This document shows positions 56,866 to 64,000 of a stretch of DNA of 64,000 bases, piece by piece. The position numbers were made by a program, and so were the translations under genes. Source of the DNA: Planctomycetota bacterium (GTDB lineage Bacteria > Planctomycetota > Phycisphaerae > Phycisphaerales > SM1A02); NCBI GenBank assembly GCA_026386795.1, contig JAPLMU010000062.1, forward strand, positions 1 through 64,000. The letters are read 5' to 3'. The notes under the pieces are model-generated. The model saw only the letters and a program-made list of their open reading frames with translations, did not search any database and was not told where the DNA came from. The first letter of the stretch is position 1; each line of letters opens with the position of its first letter.

Positions 56866-58131
56866 ATGACAGCGTTCGCAACGCCCGGCCCGTCTGCAAG
56901 CAATCTCGCCGGACCTGCCAAGGTCCTCGTGTGTGACGCCATCGCCAAAAGCGGGCTCGATGCACTGCGGGGCCTCGGGTGCATGGTGATGAACGACCCT
57001 GAACTCTCCGAAGCCACCTTGGCACGCGCGGTGAAAGACACCGGCCCCGATGTACTCATCACTGGTACCACAAGTATTTCTGCAGAAGTCATTGAAGCCA
57101 GTCCGCGTCTTGCGATGATCGTCGTGGCAGGAACGAGCACCGATCATGTCGACATTGCCGCTGCAAGTCGGCGTGGCATCTTTGTTGCCAACTGCCCGGG
57201 ACGCAATGCAACAGCCGTTGCAGAACTTGCGTGGGCATTGATCTTGGCATGTGACCGACGAATTCCTGAGCAAGCGGCCGCGCTACAAGCCGGGCAATGG
57301 AAGCAACGCGAATTTGCGCAAGCAGTTGGGCTGCACGGTCGAACGCTTGGAATCGTTGGACTTGGCCAAGTTGGACAAGAAGTGGCACAGATCGGTCGCG
57401 CATTCGGAATGGATGTAATCGCTTGGAGCAGAAATCTCACTGAAGAGAAAGCACTTGAACACGGCTGCGGCTTCTGCGCCAGCCTGATCAACCTTGCGAA
57501 ACTCAGTGATGTAGTTAGCATCAGTGCTGGCGGCGGCGATGATTCCGACAACCTCATCAATGAGAAGTTCCTTGCTGCACTGAAGCCCGGAGCGATCTTG
57601 GTGAATACCAGCCGCGGCGGCGTGATTGATCAAGCTGCGCTCACGAACGCGGTGCGCACGCGCGGCCTACGAGCCGGGCTTGATGTCTGGGCCAACGAAC
57701 CAGACGGCACTGAAGGGATATTCGCGGATCCACTCGCGCAAGAGCCGGGTGTCATCGGTACGCATCACATTGGAGCGCTCACTGAACAGGCGCAGCGCGC
57801 TGTTGCTGATGAAGTGGTCCGTGTCGTGCGCGCTTGGGCGGAACGCGGTCATGTTCCACATTGCGTCAACCGCGCGGTGGCAACCCCGGCGACAACGCTG
57901 CTTGCGGTGCGCCATGTGAATCGACCAGGTGTACTTGCGCATGTGTTCGAAACGCTCGGGCAGGCAGGGATCAACGTCGAAGAGATGGAAAACATCGTGT
58001 ACGCCGGCGGCGAGGCGGGCCTTGCGCGCATCCAGATGGATCGCGCTCCAAGCGAGGCACAACTCACCGCCATCCGCGAGAACACGAACATCCTGAGCGC
58101 AACGCTCAGCACGATCACTCGGCGGGTGTGA
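56866..58131 (+). CDS. serA: D-3-phosphoglycerate dehydrogenase-like with C-terminal ACT domain
   Basis: LGIVGLGQVGQEVAQIGRAFGMDVIAWSR; ILVNTSRGGVIDQAALTNAV; GLDVWANEP; ACT-like LLAVRHVNRPGVLAHVFETLGQAGINVEEMEN. Confidence 0.9.
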   Translation: MTAFATPGPSASNLAGPAKVLVCDAIAKSGLDALRGLGCMVMNDPELSEATLARAVKDTGPDVLITGTTSISAEVIEASPRLAMIVVAGTSTDHVDIAAASRRGIFVANCPGRNATAVAELAWALILACDRRIPEQAAALQAGQWKQREFAQAVGLHGRTLGIVGLGQVGQEVAQIGRAFGMDVIAWSRNLTEEKALEHGCGFCASLINLAKLSDVVSISAGGGDDSDNLINEKFLAALKPGAILVNTSRGGVIDQAALTNAVRTRGLRAGLDVWANEPDGTEGIFADPLAQEPGVIGTHHIGALTEQAQRAVADEVVRVVRAWAERGHVPHCVNRAVATPATTLLAVRHVNRPGVLAHVFETLGQAGINVEEMENIVYAGGEAGLARIQMDRAPSEAQLTAIRENTNILSATLSTITRRV

Positions 58132-58254
58132 CGAAGCCTTCGAAAGAAACAGCGAATTCACCGCCAGTGTGGCGACTGAAGACAATATTGTGCGTGTCGT
58201 GGCGTGATGGGTCGCGGCATTTCAATCGCTGAGCAAGTATCACGCGCGGTTGCG

Positions 58255-58743
58255 CTACACGCCAAGCGCCGTGCGCTTGCCATCAGTGAACACCATGTGG
58301 TTGTCGAGGTGCTTGACGTAGATCTCAAGAATGTCACCAAGCGTTACCTTGCCGCGCTGCGTGTGAATGCCGACACGTGCAAACGCGGCTGGTTCCAGGG
58401 TGCGCAGCCAACGGGCCGTGAATCGGCGATTGGCGTCGAACAACTCCAGCGCTTCGTTGGCATCCATGGCGGCGTTGTCGAGGCGCGCGATGAATGCGTT
58501 CTCGTCGTAGCTCACTAAGAGCGGCATGTCTTCCGCGGCAATGCGACGCATCCGGTGACTGGCTGCCTGATCGCTGTCGACCATGTGCACAATGACTTCT
58601 TTGATGCTCCACGTCCCGGGTGCCAAGCGAGTGTTCAATTGCTCAGTGCCCAGCCCGCGGGCGGCGTTTCTCAGCGTGGCTGCCCCGCGCTCGTAGGAGT
58701 CGATGGCGGCGGAATATGCGTGCGGCTGGGTCAGCGTGGTCAT
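58255..58743 (-). CDS. DinB-like superfamily protein
   Basis: PGTWSIKEVIVHMVDSDQAASHRMRRIAAED...LGDILEIYVKHLDNHMVF; His positions typical of DinB metal site. Confidence 0.78.
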   Translation of the reverse strand: MTTLTQPHAYSAAIDSYERGAATLRNAARGLGTEQLNTRLAPGTWSIKEVIVHMVDSDQAASHRMRRIAAEDMPLLVSYDENAFIARLDNAAMDANEALELFDANRRFTARWLRTLEPAAFARVGIHTQRGKVTLGDILEIYVKHLDNHMVFTDGKRTALGV

Positions 58744-58792
58744 GCCCCAAGTGTATGGGCTCAAATGGCGAGATAACGCGCGGTGGATTTCC

Positions 58793-58821
58793 TTGGACTT
58801 CCTGCCGATTCAACCTATACT
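58793..58821 (+). promoter_or_regulatory. Sigma70-type promoter for ssrA
   Basis: TTGGAC - 17 nt - TATACT, with the mature tmRNA 5' end 26 nt downstream of the -10. Confidence 0.6.
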
Positions 58822-58847
58822 GTTCAGTTCTGATTCTTTGACAATTT

Positions 58848-59197
58848 GGGGCCGTACCGGCATCGACCGGACAGGCAACGCACAGTGTGGCGCGTCGTGG
58901 AGCATGCCGGCCACGTTAAAAAGCATGCAAATTCACAACTGCCAATAACACGCAGTACGCTCTCGCAGCCTAATTAGGCTGTGCAGTGAGTCCCCCCACG
59001 CCTGAATAAGGGGGCCGCTGTCAAAAATCAGGCTGGTTCCAATGGGCTGACATGCTTCGGCGGAACGAGATGATGCATGTCTTGGTTCGCACACCCCGTT
59101 GCGGGGGTCTGTGCGGTCGACAATCAATCCGCAAACACACTCGTAGAGGCATTGTGCGGACTGTTTCGGCACAGGGGTTCGACTCCCCTCGGCTCCA
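58848..59197 (+). ncRNA. ssrA: Transfer-messenger RNA (tmRNA)
   Basis: 5' GGGGCCGTACCGGCATCGACCGG pairs with 3' CGGCTCC(A); T-arm GGGGTTCGACTCCCC; tag reading frame GCC AAT AAC ACG CAG TAC GCT CTC GCA GCC TAA = ANNTQYALAA*. Confidence 0.95.
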
Positions 59198-59246
59198 CTT
59201 GATTGCTTGGATGTCGGTCACCCGTGACTGGCATTCATTCGTACCT

Positions 59247-59285
59247 ACCGCGGTGCTCTTTTATGGGCACCGCGGTGTTGTTTTT
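59247..59285 (+). terminator. Rho-independent terminator after ssrA
   Basis: ACCGCGGTGC-tcttttatgg-GCACCGCGGT followed by gttgTTTTT. Confidence 0.9.
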
Positions 59286-59361
59286 AGAAGAATCGCGTTT
59301 GCTAGTGCTGCAAATGCGACGAACTCCGGTAGCACTTGCCGTATCTCTTAGCGGTGCTTCC

Positions 59362-60144
59362 ATGCAACGCGTTACTACCCCTCCCATGACCGCGCCTTCC
59401 AACGAATCTCCTGAGTCACCGGATTCTGGTGGTTCGCATGGTGCGCATGGCACCACTCCCACACCACGCGAAGCCGCCCCGCGCAGCAGCGATGAGGCCG
59501 CCGTTCGGTACTGGGGTGCCATCTACGCGTACATCCGGCAAAGCGGTCGCCGCGATGACGAGGCCCGTGAACTCACCCAGGGCTTCATTGCAGATGTCCT
59601 GCTGGGTAGAAATCTCTTGGGGCGCCTTGATGAGAAGCGTGGACAGTTCCGCACATTGCTCTTGAGCGCGGTGCGCAACTACCTCGCTGACGTGTATCGG
59701 TTCAACCACGCCGCGCGCCGACATCCAGGTGGTGGGCGTGTCATCCGCAGTGATGACCTTGCCAACGACGCCCTGCTTGACCGCCAGAATCCGGCCCCGG
59801 AATCCGCGTTCCACCGTGCATGGATCAGCATGCTGATTCGTGACGCCGCTGAAGCCATGCGTGCCGAGTGTGTCGCCCACGGGCGCGATATGCAATGGGA
59901 CATCTTTGAGTCGCGGATCCTGCGACCCATGCTCGAAGGTGCGCCGCCACCTTCCTACGAATCACTCATGGAGCGCTGGAACCTCACCGCGCTCAGTCAA
60001 GTTTCGAACACCATCGTCTCCATGCGCCGCTCATTTGCCGCGCATCTTGTCCAAGGCGTTGGCGCGACAGTGGACACCTCGCCGGCCGGTGCGCGCGGCG
60101 AACTCCGCGAACTGATGTCACTCTTAGAAGGACGAATGCAATGA
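59362..60144 (+). CDS. ECF-like RNA polymerase sigma factor (planctomycete-type)
   Basis: AAVRYWGAIYAYIRQSGRRDDEARELTQGFIADVLLGRNLLGRLDEKRGQFRTLLLSAVRNYLADVYR resembles sigma region 2; start placed downstream of the ssrA terminator. Confidence 0.65.
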   Translation: MQRVTTPPMTAPSNESPESPDSGGSHGAHGTTPTPREAAPRSSDEAAVRYWGAIYAYIRQSGRRDDEARELTQGFIADVLLGRNLLGRLDEKRGQFRTLLLSAVRNYLADVYRFNHAARRHPGGGRVIRSDDLANDALLDRQNPAPESAFHRAWISMLIRDAAEAMRAECVAHGRDMQWDIFESRILRPMLEGAPPPSYESLMERWNLTALSQVSNTIVSMRRSFAAHLVQGVGATVDTSPAGARGELRELMSLLEGRMQ

Positions 60145-60167
60145 CGGAAGGACGAATGCAATGACGA
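60128..60167 (+). repeat. Perfect 20-bp tandem duplication GAAGGACGAATGCAATGACG at a stop/start junction
   Basis: Two contiguous identical 20-mers, 60128-60147 and 60148-60167. Confidence 0.95.
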
Positions 60168-60601
60168 ATCCTGTTGATCCAACCTCGCGCCCTGAGCCAT
60201 TTCAAGATGGATCACTGCGCGACACGCTGGCGTGGGTACTGCACTCACTCGATCAGCCCGCCGTCGCATCGGGCGACTGGATCGCCTACGAGGTGGATGC
60301 CAAGCGCGGAACCGCGGTCGCACTCCTCACTGATCCAACCACCCCGCTTGCTCGTCTGCGCCGCGCCCGCATCCTTTGGGCTGCGCTGCGCTCCGAAGGT
60401 GAGCGAGCAGAAGATCGATCCATGGGTAGTCGCCTCGCGATCGCGGCTGCGGCAGCTGCGTACCTCTTCCACGGCGAACGTATTTCAAATCACGACGATG
60501 CTGCTTTGCTCGCTGCACTTCGCAGCGCTGTCGCTGATGATGCCGTCCCGGCAGAAGTACGACTCATGATGCAGATGGCAGAACGAAAGTTGGTTGGGTA
60601 A
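60161..60601 (+). CDS. Hypothetical protein coupled to the ECF-like sigma factor
   Basis: 146-aa ORF in a cluster with the sigma factor gene; no family recognised. Confidence 0.6.
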   Translation: MTNPVDPTSRPEPFQDGSLRDTLAWVLHSLDQPAVASGDWIAYEVDAKRGTAVALLTDPTTPLARLRRARILWAALRSEGERAEDRSMGSRLAIAAAAAAYLFHGERISNHDDAALLAALRSAVADDAVPAEVRLMMQMAERKLVG

Positions 60602-60654
60602 GTCCACCCGATGCCCGGACGAGCGGGTCGCCGACCGCTCACGCGGGCACCGCG

Positions 60655-62454
60655 TCAACTTGCTGGAACCACAGCGGGCGCCCGCACAGGAGCCGCTTCT
60701 GGTGCGACTCTCGGAGCGGCCGCCGGAACATTGACTGGCGCTGCCGCTTGGGGATTGGATGCCGCTGGCTGAAGCGTGGTCACTGGTTCAATCACTCCAT
60801 CATTGCCCGTTTCCGGCACAACTGCTGGATCACGCGCACGCAATTCGTCCCATCGAACGCGCGACCCGCCAACGACCGTTCCGGTTGCAAAGGCGGCATC
60901 GATGAGCGCGATTTCATAGCCAGCAAGCGCATTCACTTCGCGGGTTTGTGAATCACCAAGTTTGCTCGCTGCTTCAAGCACATCAGTACTGGTGCGTAAT
61001 CCAACATCAAACTGTCGCTTTTCGGCATCGTAAGTACGCGCAGCCAGAATCGATTCAAGGCGGGCGGCCAAGATGCGTTGCCATGATGTATCGATGGCAT
61101 CAACGGCGTTCAGCACCTCTTGTCGAATTGTGAGAGCGCGCGCATCTTTGGTCGCCATGCGCTGCACGCGTTGTAGGACGGCACGCCGCAATTGGCTCAT
61201 ACGCGCTTCGTTGCCGATGGGGATCTCTGCATGGGCGGCCACCGTGTACTGATCCGCATCGCCAACATTTGCAAACGAATCGGCGACTCCACTACCAGCA
61301 CCGAGCATCTGGTAGGTGTAATCAACGGTAAAGAGCGGAAGCGTTCCATTGCGCGCGACTTCTACATTCGTGGCATCCACCGCCAACTGCAATTCCAGCT
61401 CCAACATTTCCATGCGATTGCGCACAGCGCCATCAGCAAGGACATTGGCATCCAACTGCAAGCCAAGCGGATTCGGCTGGGTCGCTGGAATCAACGCGCA
61501 CCCGTCGGACATGGGCATGTCCGGGTCATTCATGATTCGTTTCAGATCGCGTTGTCGATTTCGTAGCGCTGCATCAGCCAAGATCAGATTTTCCAATGTT
61601 GCCCCAACGCCACTCTGCGCTCGCAACACTTCCACTTGCGGCGCGTCGCCATTGTCAACGCGGCGCTGCGCGCGATCAAGCTGCGCGATTGCAAGGTCAT
61701 ATTGCTGTTTACGCACTTCTAACTCACGGAAGGTGCGGTACTGGTTCCAGTACGCCTTGTCTGCGTTGGCAAGAATGCGAATGGCTTCAAGCTTTGTCCG
61801 AGAGTCAGTGATTTGACCCTCGAGTTTAGATACGCGAATCGATGCGGTTGCCACTGCAACACCAGCGTTGCGCAGAAGTGGCTGGCTGATGGACATGAGA
61901 ACTCCACCCTGATCCGTGTCTTGCGTGCCGTTGACCAGCTGCCCCGATTGCGTGTACTGCGGTTGAAACTTCACCACTCCGCCGGTGGCGAGTGGAACCG
62001 CTACACCCACCTTCACTTGGTCGGAGAAGAGACCCTCACTGTTCTGCAACTGCGTCAGCAAATTAGTACCGTTACGACTGTAATCGGCATAGAAGAGGCT
62101 ATTGAATTTGGCTTCTTCCTCAGTGATACTTGCCTTGGCAATGTCGGGGGCCACCAATTGCACACGCAAATCGAGATTGTTGGCAAGTGCTAACGCCCGT
62201 ACCTCGGCGATGGAGAGTGTGCGGGTGCGTTCATAGCGGGTAGAGCGGAAACCGCCGGCAGTTGCGAGCGCTACCGCATCTTCAGCCGGAACCGGCGGTC
62301 CGTACGTGGCAGACGACAGATCAACCGGCTCGATCGCCTTCAGCGCATTGTCGGGTGCAGTGAATGGCGTTTCTTCGGCACGAAACAAGTCGTTCTGGCA
62401 GCCAGCGGCCAAGACCGAGAGCGTGGTGAAGATGGCGGGAAGGAATCGACGCAT
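60655..62454 (-). CDS. TolC-family outer membrane efflux lipoprotein
   Basis: MRRFLPAIFTTLSVLAAGCQNDLF lipobox; TLSIAEVRALALANNLDLRVQLVAPDIAKASITEEEAKF; ISQPLLRNAGVAVATASIRVSKLE; YDAEKRQFDVGLRTSTDVLEAASKLGDSQTREVNALAGYEIALIDAAFATG. Confidence 0.85.
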   Translation of the reverse strand: MRRFLPAIFTTLSVLAAGCQNDLFRAEETPFTAPDNALKAIEPVDLSSATYGPPVPAEDAVALATAGGFRSTRYERTRTLSIAEVRALALANNLDLRVQLVAPDIAKASITEEEAKFNSLFYADYSRNGTNLLTQLQNSEGLFSDQVKVGVAVPLATGGVVKFQPQYTQSGQLVNGTQDTDQGGVLMSISQPLLRNAGVAVATASIRVSKLEGQITDSRTKLEAIRILANADKAYWNQYRTFRELEVRKQQYDLAIAQLDRAQRRVDNGDAPQVEVLRAQSGVGATLENLILADAALRNRQRDLKRIMNDPDMPMSDGCALIPATQPNPLGLQLDANVLADGAVRNRMEMLELELQLAVDATNVEVARNGTLPLFTVDYTYQMLGAGSGVADSFANVGDADQYTVAAHAEIPIGNEARMSQLRRAVLQRVQRMATKDARALTIRQEVLNAVDAIDTSWQRILAARLESILAARTYDAEKRQFDVGLRTSTDVLEAASKLGDSQTREVNALAGYEIALIDAAFATGTVVGGSRVRWDELRARDPAVVPETGNDGVIEPVTTLQPAASNPQAAAPVNVPAAAPRVAPEAAPVRAPAVVPAS

Positions 62455-62458
62455 GGGG

Positions 62459-63760
62459 TCACTCGTGGCGCAGAGCCTCGATTGGGTCGAGCCGCGATGC
62501 CTTGTATGCGGGGAACATTCCGAAGGCAACTCCAACGCCCGCACTGAAGACGATGGACAGGATCACGGCCCATGCTGGTACATCCGCCTGCTCTAAATTG
62601 GCGCCTGGGATAAATGTCAGGCTCACCGCCATCAATTTTCCGATCACCAATCCAACGATTCCGCCAAGCACTGTGAGCGTCACCGCCTCCAACAGAAATT
62701 GCAGAAGGATGGCTGCAGACGTAGCACCAACTGCTTTGCGCAGTCCAATCTCGCGGGTGCGTTCACTCACCGATACCAACATGATGTTCATGATGCCGAT
62801 GCCGCCAACCAGCAACGAAATACCAACGATTCCACCGGCAATCGCAGTCACGCCTGAGGCCAGACTCTTGAACTGGTTGATGTACTGATCGAGTGCGGCA
62901 ACCCGGAAAGTGTCTGGGTCTTCCGGCTGCAGGCCACGTTGACGGCGCATGACATATTCAACTTCCGCCTTCGCTTCCTCGGCGGTCTCTGGGCTGGTGG
63001 CAATGGCTGCAAACTGCATGAAATACCAACCGTCGAGCAACTTCTCTGCGACGCTGAATGGAATGAAGATCTCCGCTTCGCTGGAGTTCATGCCAAGCAT
63101 CTTCGCCTGAGTGGTTTCAACAACACCAATCACTAGGAACCGGCGTCCGCCAAGAAGTATGTGCTCGCCGAGACCGCCGCTGCCGTCGGCATCAATCTTG
63201 AGTTCGGCGACCGCGGCCTCGTTGAGTAGAGCCACTTGCCGTGCCGTATCAATGTCAATCTGACTGAATGGCCGACCGCGCATCACTTTGCGCCCTACCG
63301 CGTCATGCCACGCGGGCCAGATGCCGTTCACAGTCATGCCGTCGATCAGCTCGGTGTCACTCTCAACACTCATGGGCAGATCAACGATGGGAGAGATGCC
63401 CTTGATCGAAGGGCACTGGTCCATGATCGCCTGCGCTTCGCTCGTCTTGAGGCGACACTTTTCCCACGGGAACTTTGCGCGTGGAACATTGTCCGGCCGG
63501 TTTGGAAAGACATACAGCCGCGCAGCACCAACGCTCTCAAATTCTGAAAGCACCTTGGCCTTGAGCCCGGTGAGCGCCGCAATGACGGCTGTGACACTGG
63601 CAACACCGACGATGATGCCGAGCGCCGTCAGGAATGAGCGCGTCTTGTTTGCCCAGATTTGGCTCAGCGCCATCCCAATCGCCTTCATAAAGAAGAAGAT
63701 GCTGAGACTGCGTCCTTCGCCCGGTGCTTTGCTCCGGGACTTAGCCTTTGCGTTCGTCAT
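62459..63760 (-). CDS. ABC transporter permease (MacB/FtsX family)
   Basis: IWANKTRSFLTALGIIVGVASVTAVIAALTG; IGIMNIMLVSVSERTREIGLRKAVGATSAAILLQFLLEAVTLTVLGGIVG; GVAFGMFPAYKASRLDPIEALRHE. Confidence 0.93.
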   Translation of the reverse strand: MTNAKAKSRSKAPGEGRSLSIFFFMKAIGMALSQIWANKTRSFLTALGIIVGVASVTAVIAALTGLKAKVLSEFESVGAARLYVFPNRPDNVPRAKFPWEKCRLKTSEAQAIMDQCPSIKGISPIVDLPMSVESDTELIDGMTVNGIWPAWHDAVGRKVMRGRPFSQIDIDTARQVALLNEAAVAELKIDADGSGGLGEHILLGGRRFLVIGVVETTQAKMLGMNSSEAEIFIPFSVAEKLLDGWYFMQFAAIATSPETAEEAKAEVEYVMRRQRGLQPEDPDTFRVAALDQYINQFKSLASGVTAIAGGIVGISLLVGGIGIMNIMLVSVSERTREIGLRKAVGATSAAILLQFLLEAVTLTVLGGIVGLVIGKLMAVSLTFIPGANLEQADVPAWAVILSIVFSAGVGVAFGMFPAYKASRLDPIEALRHE

Positions 63761-64000
63761 GCCGCCGCCTCTTCAGCAGCAGCGCGGCGACGCTGCGTTT
63801 CGCGTGCCTCTTCAACGTAGGGGCTGACTTCAAAGTCTTCTTCCGCTGACAAGTCACTGAGAATGCGGCCGTCACGCAAGCGCACAACCCGGCGGCAATG
63901 CGCTGCAACATCGTTCTCGTGAGTCACGATGATGATCGTCTGTCCCTCGCGGTAAATACGCGTAAACAGCGCAAGGATTTCTGCCGTCGTCGCAGAATCG
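63757..64000 (-). CDS. ABC transporter ATP-binding protein (MacB-type), C-terminal part, truncated by the window edge
   Basis: Manual translation DSATTAEILALFTRIYREGQTIIIVTHENDVAAHCRRVVRLRDGRILSDLSAEEDFEVSPYVEEARETQRRRAAAEEAAA*; H-loop THEND; ATGA overlap with the permease. Confidence 0.88.
   Translation of the reverse strand, partial: DSATTAEILALFTRIYREGQTIIIVTHENDVAAHCRRVVRLRDGRILSDLSAEEDFEVSPYVEEARETQRRRAAAEEAAA

Noticed and set aside
59203-59361. N-terminal extension of the sigma-factor ORF beginning at 59203
   Set aside because: It would start just after the tmRNA and run through the ssrA terminator hairpin; a start at or after 59362 is more plausible.

Overview
The window looks like a chromosomal segment from a GC-rich planctomycete-like bacterium, possibly Phycisphaerae. 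That lineage guess is an inference from protein style: dockerin-like LDGDG..GADLGxLLGxWG repeats, an H-X9-DG prepilin and an E-F-G-H-I-J-K-L-M-C/P-D type II secretion locus. The main content is: topoisomerase VI A/B genes on the left edge, with the B subunit split across two frames; ndk; a sigma-70 factor; an MFS transporter; an unpaired CoA-transferase A subunit; a complete-looking T2SS operon (about 8.4-22.7 kb) with Gly/Ser-rich insertions in several components; a small protein with an extreme poly-Asp/Glu tail; a large PQQ-like beta-propeller protein; ppk1, a QueD/PTPS paralog, glmM, NUDIX, dapA, pdxJ, phoU, a UDPGP-family pyrophosphorylase, recJ and an adenylate-kinase-like gene; PDZ, APH, yicC, secG, tpiA, alaS and acs; a CBM2-GH5-Calx-beta-dockerin cellulase; an HD-GYP protein; serA; a tmRNA gene (ssrA) with a readable tag ANNTQYALAA; an ECF-like sigma factor; and a TolC/MacB-type export cluster. 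The most unusual item is a family of ~98-bp intergenic repeats (7 copies at 4 loci). They fold into a long imperfect hairpin, show an A-T to G-C compensatory change between copies, and always lie at gene 3' ends. All homology calls are from recognising motifs by eye; no database search was run.
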